Origin: Microbacterium sp. LWO13-1.2
GTDB lineage: Bacteria; Actinomycetota; Actinomycetes; Actinomycetales; Microbacteriaceae
DNA: 64,000 nucleotides
Direction of reading: 5' to 3'
Assembly: GCF_038397725.1 (NCBI RefSeq)
Contig: NZ_CP151634.1
Span: 3,658,001 to 3,722,000, forward strand
The notes beneath the pieces were generated by a model. The model was not told the DNA's origin. It worked only from the letters and a program-made list of their open reading frames with translations, and made no database searches. Both the position numbers and the translations under genes were made by a program. Below are positions 46,134 to 56,419 of this stretch, piece by piece. Positions within the stretch are counted from its first letter, which is position 1; every line of letters starts with the position of its first letter.

Positions 46134-46222
46134 GCATCCCGAGATCAGGACGACGACCCGAGATCAGGACGTCTGCGGCTGAATGCTCCTGATCTGGGGA
46201 CATCCTCCTGATCTGGGGATGC
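46134..46222. repeat. Nested inverted-repeat cluster
   Basis: Four copies of a 12-13 nt motif related to TCCTGATCTGGG occur in 89 bp. Two read forward (46187-46200 and 46206-46219) and two reversed (46138-46150 and 46157-46169). The outermost arms (46134-46150 and 46206-46222) pair over 17 nt with one mismatch and enclose the inner pair. The cluster lies between the methyltransferase 3' end and the ychF start. Confidence 0.8.
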
Positions 46223-46245
46223 AGCGACGCCACGGCCGCCCGACG

Positions 46246-46986
46246 TCAGCCCCGCAACGCGCGGAACGCCGTCGTCACGTAGGGCATGTCGATCGTGCCG
46301 TCGCCGAGACCGAGCTCGTCGAAGAACTCGTCCATCTCCTGCTTGATCTGTGCACGCTCCTCGTCGGATGCGGTGATGAGGTAGCTGCGCGAGAACGCCA
46401 TGTGGTGCAGTTCCATCCTGTTCATCGGACGGTTCCACTCCCAGCGCCTCGACTCGGCCTCGCCGAACGGCTCTGCGACTCGAGGCCCATCCGGACCGTT
46501 CACCATGTTCTCCGCAGGACTGCTGTGCATGATCTCGGTCAGTCGGCGCACCCACGCCTCCCGTTCATCGCGGATGTTCCAGATCAGCCCGAGCACCCCA
46601 CCGCTGCGCACGACGCGCCCGATCTCGGCCGATGCAACGATCGGGTCCACCCAATGCCAGGCCTGACCCAGCACGACAGCGTCGACGCTTGCATCCGGCA
46701 GCGGCAGCTGCTCGGCCGTCCCGGCGAAAGTCGGCACGCCGGGGACCGCGTCCCGCAGGGTCGCGAGCATCGCGGGGTCGGGATCGATCGCGACGATCTC
46801 GACGTCCGAGGCCTTCGCGAGCACTCGCGTCAGCTTGCCCGTGCCCGCACCCACGTCGGCGATCCGGCGTGAACCGTCCGGCATCGGTTCCAGCATCCAC
46901 GCGACTGCCTCGAACGGATAGTCGGGTCGTCCGACTTCGTACTTGAGTGCTTCTGCGCCGAAGGATGTCGCCTGCTCGCGTGCCAT
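46246..46986 (-). CDS. Class I SAM-dependent methyltransferase
   Basis: This 246-aa enzyme has a Rossmann fold with the SAM-binding motif ADVGAGTGKLTRVL at about 43-56, the acidic residue in VAIDPDPAML, and the post-II segment DAVVLGQAWHWVD typical of the Methyltransf_11 group. The substrate is unknown. It is divergent from a DnaQ-like exonuclease gene with 59 bp between the starts. Confidence 0.9.
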   Translation of the reverse strand: MAREQATSFGAEALKYEVGRPDYPFEAVAWMLEPMPDGSRRIADVGAGTGKLTRVLAKASDVEIVAIDPDPAMLATLRDAVPGVPTFAGTAEQLPLPDASVDAVVLGQAWHWVDPIVASAEIGRVVRSGGVLGLIWNIRDEREAWVRRLTEIMHSSPAENMVNGPDGPRVAEPFGEAESRRWEWNRPMNRMELHHMAFSRSYLITASDEERAQIKQEMDEFFDELGLGDGTIDMPYVTTAFRALRG

Positions 46987-47045
46987 GTCGCCAGCCTACG
47001 GCGAGTCTGCGCGATGGCTCCAGGGACGCGGGAGAGAGTTGTGAC

Positions 47046-47639
47046 GTGCCACTGGATTTCACCGCGATCGACTTCGAGACGGCGAACTCCAGCCCCGCCT
47101 CCGCCTGCTCCGTCGGACTCGTCCGCGTCCGCGGCGGCGAGGTCGTCGCCACTGCAGGCTGGCTGATCCAGCCGCCCGCCGGGCACGACGATTTCCAGGA
47201 ATGGAACGTCCGCATCCACGGCATCCGTCCGGAAGATGTGCAGACGGCAGCGACCTGGTCCGAGCAGTTCGACCGCCTCTGCGCGTTCGCCGGTGCCGAC
47301 GTGCTCGTCGCCCACAACGCCGGATTCGATCTCAACGTCCTGCGTCGCGCCTCCGAGGCCACCGGCGACGAGTGCCCGCCGTTCCGATCGCTGTGCAGCC
47401 TGCAGGTCGCCCGCAAGATCTACGACCTCGACTCGTACCGGCTGCCGGTCGCCGCAGCCGCCGCCGGTTTCGGAGATTTCTCGCATCACGACGCTCTCGC
47501 GGATGCCCGGGCCTGCGCGCAGATCGTCATCGACGCCGCCCGCCGGTCGGATGCCGCAGACATTCACGCGCTCGCTCAGGTTCTCGGCATCCGGGTGACG
47601 GATGCTCCGGCACCCGCCCCAGTGCGCGCCGTCGCCTGA
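47046..47639 (+). CDS. DnaQ-like DEDDh 3'-5' exonuclease
   Basis: This 197-aa exonuclease-fold protein starts VPLDFTAIDFETAN, with the acidic pair Asp9 and Glu11. It also has VLVAHNAGFDLNVL and the final HHDALADARAC with the catalytic His and Asp of the DEDDh group. It is similar to the proofreading subunit but stands alone; repair or RNA processing are possible roles. The GTG at 47046 follows GAGAGAG. rmuC lies 92 bp downstream on the same strand. Confidence 0.88.
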   Translation: MPLDFTAIDFETANSSPASACSVGLVRVRGGEVVATAGWLIQPPAGHDDFQEWNVRIHGIRPEDVQTAATWSEQFDRLCAFAGADVLVAHNAGFDLNVLRRASEATGDECPPFRSLCSLQVARKIYDLDSYRLPVAAAAAGFGDFSHHDALADARACAQIVIDAARRSDAADIHALAQVLGIRVTDAPAPAPVRAVA

Positions 47640-47731
47640 CCCCGCCGTTGCGGGCCCCGCGGGCACCCCCACCCGGCGACGCCGCGGAGCGCCCCGACCG
47701 GAATGTCCGACCCCGGGCGCATCATGAGGAT

Positions 47732-49093
47732 ATGGATGCTCCGCTGATCGTCGCTCTTGTCGTCATCGCCCTCGCGGCCGGTGCCGCGGTGGGCTGGTTC
47801 CTGCGTGCCTCCCGTGGAGCCGCCGATCTGGCCCGCGCGCACGCCGAGCTGGCCGCCGCCCGCGATGATCGCGATCGGCAGTACGACCTGTATCGCGACG
47901 CGGTCGAGCACGCGCGCACCGAGCAGCGGGCCGAGGCGCAGCGTGTGCAGCAGCAGAACGCCGTGCTCACCGCACTCGCCCCCGTGCGCGAATCGCTCCA
48001 GCAGATGCAGAACAAGGTCGCCTCACTCGAGCAGGAGCGGCATGCCCAGTTCGGCTCGCTGACCGAGCAGCTGCGCCGAGCGCAGGAGTCGGACGAGGCC
48101 CTGCGGGCGACGACCGAGACGCTCGCCGGAGCACTGCGCTCGACCGCCACCCGCGGAGTGTGGGGTGAGACACAGCTGCGCCGTGTCGTCGAGGCCGCCG
48201 GACTCACCCGTCATGTCGACTTCGACCTCCAGGCGACGATCTCCTCCGATCGCGGTCAGGGTCGCCCCGACATGGTGATCCGGCTCGCCGGTGGCGCCTC
48301 GATCGCGGTCGACGCGAAGGTCCCCCTCGACGCGTATCTCGAAGCGTCCGCTCTGCCCGGCGGCGACGCCCATGAAGCGCAGCGCCGCGCGCACATGCAG
48401 AGGCACGTGAAGGCCGTGCGGGCCCACGTCGACGCGCTCGCCAAGAAGGCGTACTGGTCGGGCCTCGACGCCAGCCCGGAGTTCGTCATCTGCTTCCTTC
48501 CCAACGAGTCTCTGCTTGCGGCGGCCATCGACGAAGACCCGACGCTTCTCGACTATGCGTTCAGCAAGCGCGTCGCCCTCGCATCGCCGGTGAATCTGTG
48601 GGCGGTGCTCAAGACGGTCGCGTACACCTGGACCCAGCAGGAGGTCTCCACCGAGGCACGCGCACTGCTGAACCTCGGCACGCAGCTGTACGACCGGCTC
48701 GGAACCCTCGCGGGTCACGCCGACGATCTGCGACGAGCGCTCGAACGCACCGTCGACAGCTACAACCGCTTCGCCGGATCACTGGAGAGCCGCGTCCTCG
48801 TCACGGCTCGTCAGTTCCCCGGCATCGACACGACGTCATTGAGCACGGCGCCGCCGACGATCACCGCGCCGACTCGCCGCTTCACCGCAGCCGAGCTGAT
48901 CGCCGGAACCGACCCGGCCGAAGACGACAACCGCGTCGACGAAACCGGTCAGGAAACCGAAGCCGACCAGGTCACCGAAACCGGCCAGGAACTCGGTGCC
49001 GAGGGACTGCAGGCCGACGTCGGAGACGTGCGCGCGCGTCTGCAGGACGACGCGCCGGATGCCGTGGCCGCAGAGCGCACGCGCGACCACTGA
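47732..49093 (+). CDS. rmuC: RmuC family DNA recombination protein
   Basis: This 453-aa protein has an N-terminal membrane helix (about 4-24), a coiled-coil region (about 25-135) and a nuclease-like core with RGVWGETQLRRVVEAAGL and RPDMVIRLAGGASIAVDAKVPLDAYL. RmuC proteins limit inversions at short inverted repeats in E. coli. The C-terminal 60 residues form an acidic Glu/Asp/Thr-rich tail. The ATG at 47732 is fixed by the membrane helix; the long open frame before it overlaps the exonuclease gene. Confidence 0.92.
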   Translation: MDAPLIVALVVIALAAGAAVGWFLRASRGAADLARAHAELAAARDDRDRQYDLYRDAVEHARTEQRAEAQRVQQQNAVLTALAPVRESLQQMQNKVASLEQERHAQFGSLTEQLRRAQESDEALRATTETLAGALRSTATRGVWGETQLRRVVEAAGLTRHVDFDLQATISSDRGQGRPDMVIRLAGGASIAVDAKVPLDAYLEASALPGGDAHEAQRRAHMQRHVKAVRAHVDALAKKAYWSGLDASPEFVICFLPNESLLAAAIDEDPTLLDYAFSKRVALASPVNLWAVLKTVAYTWTQQEVSTEARALLNLGTQLYDRLGTLAGHADDLRRALERTVDSYNRFAGSLESRVLVTARQFPGIDTTSLSTAPPTITAPTRRFTAAELIAGTDPAEDDNRVDETGQETEADQVTETGQELGAEGLQADVGDVRARLQDDAPDAVAAERTRDH

Positions 49094-49176
49094 TCCGGCA
49101 ACCGCAAAGCAGAAGCACGATCACTGACACCCGGATCGAGCGCTGACCTCCGGATCGAGCCCGTCGTCTCGGCGGG

Positions 49177-49476
49177 TCAGGCGATGCCGGGAACGCCGCT
49201 GAGCAGGGCGATGACGAGACCGCTGCTCACGAGGAAGGCACCGATCATCCACCAGGCGCTGAGCTCGTGACCTTCGTCGCGGCGCTTGCGGAACAGCACG
49301 TCGGTCCGGCGAGCAGGGTCTGCGTGCGACGCGCCGCCGGCGACGGCACTCACCGTCGCCGCGGGCAGAGAAGCAGCATCCACATCGGCCGGATTGACAC
49401 GGAGGATGCGACCTGTGTTCGTGGTCACATGCACCACGGGAGCGGCTTTTCCGCCACGATCCTGCTGCGTTGTCAT
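49177..49476 (-). CDS. Small hypothetical membrane protein, 99 aa
   Basis: A short protein with a soluble N-terminal half (TTNTGRILRVNPADVDAA) and one C-terminal membrane helix (about 74-97, WWMIGAFLVSSGLVIALLSG). AGGAGG precedes the ATG at 49474-49476, so the longer open frame is not used. It is convergent with rmuC. No family recognised. Confidence 0.7.
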   Translation of the reverse strand: MTTQQDRGGKAAPVVHVTTNTGRILRVNPADVDAASLPAATVSAVAGGASHADPARRTDVLFRKRRDEGHELSAWWMIGAFLVSSGLVIALLSGVPGIA

Positions 49477-49669
49477 CTGCTTGCCCTCCTGTGCCTGCGG
49501 TGCTCGGTGGCCCCGTCGACGGCGACAAACCCAGTCCCAATTGTGACACGAAGCACGAGAAACCGACGGATTAGGGGCGCATCCAGGCGGTACCGGGTCG
49601 GTAACGATGGAGCCGTTGCCGTCTCGGTCACCGACCGAAGCGCGGCGTTTCAGGAGGAGAGGACGCCGA

Positions 49670-50656
49670 TCAGAGCCACTTCGAGACGAGATGCTCCGAG
49701 GCGATCCGGCGAAGGGTCCCCGAGGCTCCTCGCAGCACGACGCTCTCCGTGTAGAGGTACTCGCCCTCACGGCGGACGCCGTCGACCAGCTGTCCGTCGG
49801 TGACGCCCGTCGCGACGAAGATCGTATTGTTGCCGCGCACGAGGTCGTCGGCTTCGTAGACCTTGTCCATGTCAAGCCCTGCATCGATGCCGCGCTGGCG
49901 TTCGTCATCGTCGCGCGGCCACAGCCGCCCCTGGATGTGACCGCCGAGCGCCTTGATCGCGCACGCGGTGACAATACCTTCGGGGCTGCCGCCGACACCG
50001 ACGCACATGTCTGTGCGGGCTCCGTGACGCGCGGCGTTGATTCCACCGGCGACGTCGCCGTCGCTCATCAGGCGGGTGCCTGCACCGGCATCCCGGATCT
50101 CCTGGATCAGCTGCTCGTGACGCGGACGGTTCAGCACCGACACGACGATCTCGTCGACCGGCTTGCCGAGAGCGGCGGCGAGTCTGCGGATGTTCTCCCC
50201 GACGGGGAGGCGGATGTCGACGACTCCGACGCCTGCAGGGCCGGTGACGAGCTTGTCCATGTAGAACACACTCGACGCGTCGAGCATCGATCCGCGATCA
50301 GAGACCGCGAGAACCGAGAGAGCGTTCTGACGACCGGCCGCCGTGAGCGACGTGCCGTCGATGGGGTCGACGGCGATGTCGCACTCAGGCCCGCGCCCGG
50401 TGCCGACGACCTCACCGTTGAACAGCATGGGGGCGTTGTCCTTCTCGCCCTCGCCGATGACGACGCGGCCCTGGAAGTCGACGGTGCCGAGGAATGCGCG
50501 CATGGCATCAACCGCCGCGCCGTCCGCTGCCAGCTTGTCGCCTCGTCCGACGAAGGGCACGGCGCGGATGGCCGCAGCTTCCGTCGCCCTCACCAGCTCC
50601 ATCGCGAGGTTGCGGTCAGGATGCAGGGGGCTCAGTTCGGCCGTCAGACTCACCAT
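49670..50656 (-). CDS. glpX: Class II fructose-1,6-bisphosphatase
   Basis: This 328-aa GlpX enzyme of gluconeogenesis has metal and substrate residues in VVIGEGEKDNAPML and ECDIAVDPIDGTSL, and the later motifs GDVAGGI and GVGGSPEGIV. It removes the 1-phosphate of fructose 1,6-bisphosphate. It is divergent from the class II aldolase gene, so the two enzymes acting on the same metabolite share a 182-bp promoter region. Confidence 0.97.
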   Translation of the reverse strand: MVSLTAELSPLHPDRNLAMELVRATEAAAIRAVPFVGRGDKLAADGAAVDAMRAFLGTVDFQGRVVIGEGEKDNAPMLFNGEVVGTGRGPECDIAVDPIDGTSLTAAGRQNALSVLAVSDRGSMLDASSVFYMDKLVTGPAGVGVVDIRLPVGENIRRLAAALGKPVDEIVVSVLNRPRHEQLIQEIRDAGAGTRLMSDGDVAGGINAARHGARTDMCVGVGGSPEGIVTACAIKALGGHIQGRLWPRDDDERQRGIDAGLDMDKVYEADDLVRGNNTIFVATGVTDGQLVDGVRREGEYLYTESVVLRGASGTLRRIASEHLVSKWL

Positions 50657-50796
50657 GCGGTCAGCCTAGCGATCGGGTGGTGCGAATCGGGCGCATTTCC
50701 CGCCCGATCGAACGAAGGAATCCTGATTTTTAACGGTGGCGTATCTCACCCTTCGTGCGGGCGTCATGCCGACGGCATCCGCACGCCTGCCCCGAT

Positions 50797-50802
50797 AGAG
50801 TG
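50797..50802 (+). promoter_or_regulatory. Likely -10 box of fba
   Basis: TAGAGT lies about 36 bp before the fba ATG, allowing a short 5' leader that carries CAGGAG. The -35 is not obvious. Confidence 0.45.
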
Positions 50803-50838
50803 ACAGCTGTCCCGGCTTTCCCTAACGCAGGAGTTCTT

Positions 50839-51867
<1,029 letters not shown>

Positions 51868-51880
51868 CCCAGTAGTACCA

Positions 51881-51925
51881 GAACACGGATGCCCCCGGCC
51901 GCTGCGGCCGGGGGCATCCGTGTTC
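51881..51925. terminator. Strong terminator after fba
   Basis: A 22-bp perfect inverted repeat with arms at 51881-51902 (starting GAACACGGATGCCCCC) and 51904-51925 surrounds a single central T. It lies between fba and the convergent MOSC gene and can serve both strands. Confidence 0.88.
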
Positions 51926-51941
51926 TCGAGGCAGAGCCGGT

Positions 51942-52496
51942 TCACGGCCCCCGATACACGTCCAGGATGCTGGGAGCTCCCTCGGGCCGATGCAGAACGA
52001 CGATCTCGTCACCGGCCTGTACCCGGCCGTGCTGCACGACTCTGAGGTACGGTCCGAGGCGACGCGCCTCGGAGAATCGCTTCACCCATCCGCGCTCGTC
52101 ATCGCCCCCGACCCAGCGCGCGAAGGTCTGGCACGGAGTGCGGGGCATGGTGACCTCGACGATGACGCTCTCGCCGATCTGCCACTGCTCGCCGACGAGC
52201 GCTCGGTTGACGTCGATCCCCTCGGTACGGAGATTCTCGCCGAACCAGCCAGGGGGAAGGTCGCGTCCGAGTTCGCCTGACCAGTAAGCGGCATCCTCTT
52301 CGGAATAGGCGTACAGCGCCTTGTCCAGCCCACCGTGGTGCTTGCGATCCGCCTGCACATCGGCGTACACGCCGTACGGACGGATACGGACCGCACCGTC
52401 CACCGGGCGCTTGTCGATCGCGGTCGTGCCGATGGAGCCGGCATCCGGCCGAAGCTGATGCACCGCGCACACGGCGACCAGACGCGCGACGGTCAC
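51942..52496 (-). CDS. MOSC domain protein (YiiM-like)
   Basis: This 184-aa MOSC-domain protein has the conserved segments KRPVDGAVRIRPYGVYADVQADRKHHGG, GWFGENLRTEGID and PRTPCQTFARWVGG; the last holds the conserved cysteine. MOSC proteins handle molybdenum cofactor sulfur transfer or, like YiiM, reduce N-hydroxylated compounds. The GTG at 52494-52496 overlaps the stop of the upstream DUF6264-like gene (GTGA), so translation is coupled and the long open frame before it is not used. Confidence 0.88.
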   Translation of the reverse strand: MTVARLVAVCAVHQLRPDAGSIGTTAIDKRPVDGAVRIRPYGVYADVQADRKHHGGLDKALYAYSEEDAAYWSGELGRDLPPGWFGENLRTEGIDVNRALVGEQWQIGESVIVEVTMPRTPCQTFARWVGGDDERGWVKRFSEARRLGPYLRVVQHGRVQAGDEIVVLHRPEGAPSILDVYRGP

Positions 52497-53017
52497 CGCG
52501 TCGCCATCGACTCGACGTACGCGATGAAAGCGGGGTCCCCCATCATCGGCACCATGATGCAGATCGACACCACCAATGTGGTCGCGGCGGCACCGACCAG
52601 CGGCACCCACCAGCTGAGTTTGCCCTGCCGCAGGCGACGAACGGACAGCAGCGCCGTGAGCGTCCAGCCGACCAGGAGAAGGACCGCAGCGAACGTGCCC
52701 CAGAGCCTTCCCTGCGCGAAGTTCGTGAACTCGCCGTCGATGCCGAGGATCTTCATGCTCTCGTTCATCACGGTCGGCAGGTCGAGGTAGGAGATCGCGG
52801 TGACGATCACGTTGACGAGTCCGTACGCGAGGAGAGCGATCGTGACGATCCGGTCCACCGGTCGCCTGCGAGCGGAGGTCGCAACGGCCGCGGCTGCAGG
52901 TACTGCCGGAGGCATCGAGGGATCAGCCGCATCCTCACCCAGGGGTGGAAGGCCGGCGGCCCTCCGCTGCTCCTCAGGAGTCGCGAGTTCACCGTATTGG
53001 GGCAGCTGTCCGGTCAT
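52493..53017 (-). CDS. DUF6264-like membrane protein
   Basis: This 174-aa protein has a Pro/Ala-rich cytoplasmic N-terminus (about 1-55) and four hydrophobic segments, with LDLPTVMNESMKILGIDGEFTNF between the first two. It resembles DUF6264 proteins of Microbacteriaceae, which have no known function. It is the first gene of a two-gene unit with the MOSC protein gene. Confidence 0.75.
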   Translation of the reverse strand: MTGQLPQYGELATPEEQRRAAGLPPLGEDAADPSMPPAVPAAAAVATSARRRPVDRIVTIALLAYGLVNVIVTAISYLDLPTVMNESMKILGIDGEFTNFAQGRLWGTFAAVLLLVGWTLTALLSVRRLRQGKLSWWVPLVGAAATTLVVSICIMVPMMGDPAFIAYVESMATR

Positions 53018-53060
53018 CCGGCAATGCTAACCGCACCGGCCATGGCCGGCTCTCAGGCCG

Positions 53061-54140
53061 CTACGCGTCGGGGTTGCTGGCGCGTCCGCCGAGGGCCCGG
53101 TCGTCACGCTGTCCCGAAGCGTCGTGGCGCAGTTCCTTCGGCAGCGAGAACATGAGGTCCTCCTCCGCGGTGCGCACCTCTTCGACGTCGTTGTACCCGG
53201 CATCGCCGAGGGCTGCGAGCACCTCGCGCACCAAGACTTCGGGGACGGATGCTCCGCTGGTGACTCCGACGGTGTTGACGCCGTCGAGCCAGGACTGCTC
53301 CACTTCCTCGGCGTAATCGACGCGATAGGCGGCCTTCGCGCCGTACTCCAGAGCGACCTCGACCAACCGCACGCTGTTGGAGGAGTTCGACGATCCCACG
53401 ACGATGACGAGGTCTGCGTTCGCCGCGACCTTCTTGATCGCCACCTGACGGTTCTGAGTGGCGTAGCAGATGTCATCCGACGGCGGGTTCTGCAATTCGG
53501 GGAACCGCAGACGCAGCCGGTTGACCGTCTCCATCGTCTCGTCGACGGAAAGGGTGGTCTGCGACAGCCAGACGACCTTCGACGGGTCCTTCACCACGAC
53601 GGTGTCGGCCTCGGCCGGCGAGTTCACGATCGTGACGTGGTCCGGAGCCTCGCCCGCGGTGCCTTCGACCTCTTCGTGTCCTTCGTGGCCGATGAGCAGG
53701 ATCTCGAAATCGTCCCGAGCGAATCGCACGGCCTCGCGGTGCACCTTGGTGACGAGCGGGCAGGTCGCGTCGATCGCGTGCAGGCCGCGATCGGATGCCG
53801 CATCGACGACCGCCGGCGACACCCCGTGCGCACTGAAGACGACGTGCGCACCCTGGGGTACTTCATCGACCTCCTCGACGAAGATCGCTCCCTTCGCCTC
53901 CAGCTCGGTGACGACGTGGATGTTGTGCACGATCTGCTTCCGCACGTACACCGGCGCGCCGTAGCGCTCGAGGGCCTTCTCGACGGCGACGACAGCGCGG
54001 TCGACGCCGGCGCAGTATCCGCGCGGTGCGGCCAGCAGGATCCGCTTCTGTCCGTCGACCGGGTTATCCTGAAGCCGCCCGCTCGCCGCGCGTACGCGTG
54101 GGATGCGAGGGACGGGAAGGTGCACAGCAGTCGAGGTCAC
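53061..54140 (-). CDS. ispH: 4-hydroxy-3-methylbut-2-enyl diphosphate reductase
   Basis: This 359-aa [4Fe-4S] enzyme is the last step of the MEP isoprenoid pathway, giving IPP and DMAPP. The three cluster cysteines are in [20 protein letters not shown] and [19 protein letters not shown] and [13 protein letters not shown] are further family motifs. The GTG start has TAGAAT exactly 6 nt upstream, so the mRNA is probably leaderless. It is divergent from xseA. Confidence 0.97.
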   Translation of the reverse strand: MTSTAVHLPVPRIPRVRAASGRLQDNPVDGQKRILLAAPRGYCAGVDRAVVAVEKALERYGAPVYVRKQIVHNIHVVTELEAKGAIFVEEVDEVPQGAHVVFSAHGVSPAVVDAASDRGLHAIDATCPLVTKVHREAVRFARDDFEILLIGHEGHEEVEGTAGEAPDHVTIVNSPAEADTVVVKDPSKVVWLSQTTLSVDETMETVNRLRLRFPELQNPPSDDICYATQNRQVAIKKVAANADLVIVVGSSNSSNSVRLVEVALEYGAKAAYRVDYAEEVEQSWLDGVNTVGVTSGASVPEVLVREVLAALGDAGYNDVEEVRTAEEDLMFSLPKELRHDASGQRDDRALGGRASNPDA

Positions 54141-54215
54141 CTCTCAATTCTACCGGCGCACACCTGAAGGGGGCCGGAGAGCCCTCTGCCTGAAAGAACC
54201 ACCCGACAGGACCCG

Positions 54216-55493
54216 ATGACAGTCTTCGAAGCAGCGACAGGACCCGGCGAGACTCCGCCGGCCGATTCCGTCGCTCCCCGCGAATCGACTGCCGACGCAC
54301 CCACCTCGGTCGCTCGGCTCAATGCGACGATCCGCGACTTCGTCGCCCGCTGGAACACGGTGTGGGTCGAAGGCGAGATCACCAGCTGGAACATGCGCTC
54401 CGGCAACGTCTTCGCCCGCCTCAAGGACACGCAATCGGACGCGCAGATCTCCATCAGGATCTGGTCGAGCGTGCGGGCGCGGATCCCCGCCGATCTCGGG
54501 ATCGGCGATCACGTCGTCGCCGCGGTGAAGGCGGACTACTTCGTCAAGAGCGGCGACTTCAGCTTCACGGTCGCGGCGATGAAGCACGTCGGGCTCGGCG
54601 ATCAGCTGGAGCGGCTGGAGAAACTGCGCATCCAGCTGCGCCAGGAGGGCCTTTTCGATCCAGCGCGCAAGAAACGCCTCCCCTTCCTCCCGCACGTGAT
54701 CGGACTGATCACCGGCGAGAAATCCGACGCCGAGAAGGATGTGCACCGCAACGCCGAACTGCGTTGGCCTCAGGTGCGGTTCCGCACTGAGTACGCAGCC
54801 GTGCAGGGCGACCGCTGCGTTCCGGAGACCCTCGCCGCGCTCAAGAAACTCGACGCCGATCCGGAGGTCGACGTCATCATCATCGCTCGCGGCGGCGGCG
54901 ACCCGCAGACTCTGCTCGGGTTCAGCGACGAACGCATCGTGCGAGCGGTGGCCGCGGCATCCACCCCGATCGTCAGCGCGATCGGCCACGAGAACGACCA
55001 TCCGCTGCTCGATGACGTCGCCGACCTGCGCGCCTCGACGCCGACGGATGCCGCCAAACGGGTGGTTCCGGACGTCGGCGAGCAGCGTGCCCTCATCGCG
55101 CAGCTCCGTTCCCGCGTCGCCACGCGCCTCACCCAGCGGCTTTCGCACGACATCGCCCAACTGGAGCAGCTGCGTTCACGGCCGGTGTTGCGCTCCCCCG
55201 CGCCGATCATCGACTCCCGCTCGCAGGAGGTCTGGTTGCTCCTCTCGCGCGGACGGGACATCGTCACCCGCGAACTGGACACCGCCGGCCGCAAGACGAC
55301 CGAACTCCGCGCCTCACTGCGCGCCTTGTCTCCGGCTGCGACGCTCGCTCGTGGCTACGCGATCGCGCACCTCGAGGGCGGGGTCATCCTCCGCGACGCG
55401 GCCGATGCTCCGGCCGGCAGCGCGCTCACGATCACGGTCGACCGAGGTTCGGTCGCCGCCCGCTCCGAAGGCGAGATCCCGGAGAGCACCTGA
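54216..55493 (+). CDS. xseA: Exodeoxyribonuclease VII large subunit
   Basis: This 425-aa nuclease subunit has an N-terminal OB-fold (about 30-130; FVARWNTVWVEGEITSWN), the catalytic core (IGLITGEKSDAEKDVHRN; IIIARGGGDPQTLLGFSDE; SAIGHENDHPLLDDVADLRASTP) and a helical C-terminus. ExoVII degrades single-stranded DNA together with XseB. xseB follows 42 bp downstream. Confidence 0.97.
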   Translation: MTVFEAATGPGETPPADSVAPRESTADAPTSVARLNATIRDFVARWNTVWVEGEITSWNMRSGNVFARLKDTQSDAQISIRIWSSVRARIPADLGIGDHVVAAVKADYFVKSGDFSFTVAAMKHVGLGDQLERLEKLRIQLRQEGLFDPARKKRLPFLPHVIGLITGEKSDAEKDVHRNAELRWPQVRFRTEYAAVQGDRCVPETLAALKKLDADPEVDVIIIARGGGDPQTLLGFSDERIVRAVAAASTPIVSAIGHENDHPLLDDVADLRASTPTDAAKRVVPDVGEQRALIAQLRSRVATRLTQRLSHDIAQLEQLRSRPVLRSPAPIIDSRSQEVWLLLSRGRDIVTRELDTAGRKTTELRASLRALSPAATLARGYAIAHLEGGVILRDAADAPAGSALTITVDRGSVAARSEGEIPEST

Positions 55494-55535
55494 CGCTCCG
55501 CCAGTGGTGTCCGTTGCACGCCGTAGGATGGAGGG

Positions 55536-55781
55536 GTGAGCGCGCTGAACGACACCCCTATGGAGACGCTGTCGTTCGAGGCCGCTCGTGACGAGCTCGT
55601 CCGCGTCGTCGCCGAGCTCGAACAGGGCGCGCCGACGCTCGAACATTCGCTGGCGCTCTGGGAGCGCGGCGAAGCACTGGCCGCTCGCTGCGAAGAGTGG
55701 CTGCTGGGCGCGAAGCGCCGGCTGGACGCGGCACGGGATGCAGCATCCGACTCCCCGACCTCCGGCGGCGACGCCTCATGA
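55536..55781 (+). CDS. xseB: Exodeoxyribonuclease VII small subunit
   Basis: This 81-aa all-helical protein has the family segments [20 protein letters not shown] and [19 protein letters not shown]. It binds XseA. TAGGAT lies 6 nt before the GTG at 55536, which suggests an internal leaderless promoter; the ATG at 55560 is an alternative start. Its stop overlaps the next gene (ATGA). Confidence 0.95.
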   Translation: MSALNDTPMETLSFEAARDELVRVVAELEQGAPTLEHSLALWERGEALAARCEEWLLGAKRRLDAARDAASDSPTSGGDAS

Positions 55782-56419
55782 GCAAGCCCCCGCCGATCGT
55801 CGCCGAGCTCGGCCGTCCGGAGACGCCGGACGAGACCGCGGCGCGTAAGGCCGCGTCGAGCAAGACGTATCGGTCGAGCCAGAACGTCCGCAACCTCGTT
55901 GCGGCGCTTCTGGTGACACTGGCGATCGTCGCCGTCATCATCTTCGCCGTGCCCCGCGGTGAGCCGGTGGCCGCCGAGCGCATCGACGTCGCCGGCATCG
56001 CCGAGAACGTCGAGTCGACGCTGGAGAGCCCGGTCATCGTTCCGGAGCTCGGCAAGTTCTGGCGTGTGAACGCCGCCGAGCTGCAGAGCGGGGAGACCGT
56101 CGTCTGGAACGTCACGCTCGCTCCGGCCGCGCAGGATGAGCGCGGATTCGTGCGGCTCGCCCAGGCCTTCGACGCCGACTCGTCCTGGGCCCCGCAGCGG
56201 CTGAACGGCATCGCTCCCACCGACACCGTGCGCATCGGCGGCCTCGAGTGGGACGTGTTCGGAATCGGCGACTCCGCCAAAGACAACGTCAGCTACGCGA
56301 TCGGCACTCAGGCCGGCGACGACTACGTGCTGCTGTACGGCTCGATGTCGGCCGAGACTACGGCGGACCTCGCCGAATCCATCGCCCCGCAGATCCGCGC
56401 CCTCTCGGAGACCTCATGA
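55778..56419 (+). CDS. DUF4245 family membrane-anchored protein
   Basis: This 213-aa protein has a cytoplasmic N-terminus, one membrane helix (about 38-60, [19 protein letters not shown]) and an extracytoplasmic domain of about 150 residues. It matches DUF4245, an actinobacterial family regularly found beside xseB. Its role is unknown. It is coupled to xseB and to the carbonic anhydrase gene by ATGA overlaps. Confidence 0.88.
   Translation: MSKPPPIVAELGRPETPDETAARKAASSKTYRSSQNVRNLVAALLVTLAIVAVIIFAVPRGEPVAAERIDVAGIAENVESTLESPVIVPELGKFWRVNAAELQSGETVVWNVTLAPAAQDERGFVRLAQAFDADSSWAPQRLNGIAPTDTVRIGGLEWDVFGIGDSAKDNVSYAIGTQAGDDYVLLYGSMSAETTADLAESIAPQIRALSETS

Noticed and set aside
49100..49165. Two CCGGATCGAGC direct repeats after rmuC
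   Set aside because: They are only 11 nt long and the region has no stem or other structure, so chance in GC-rich DNA is a sufficient explanation.
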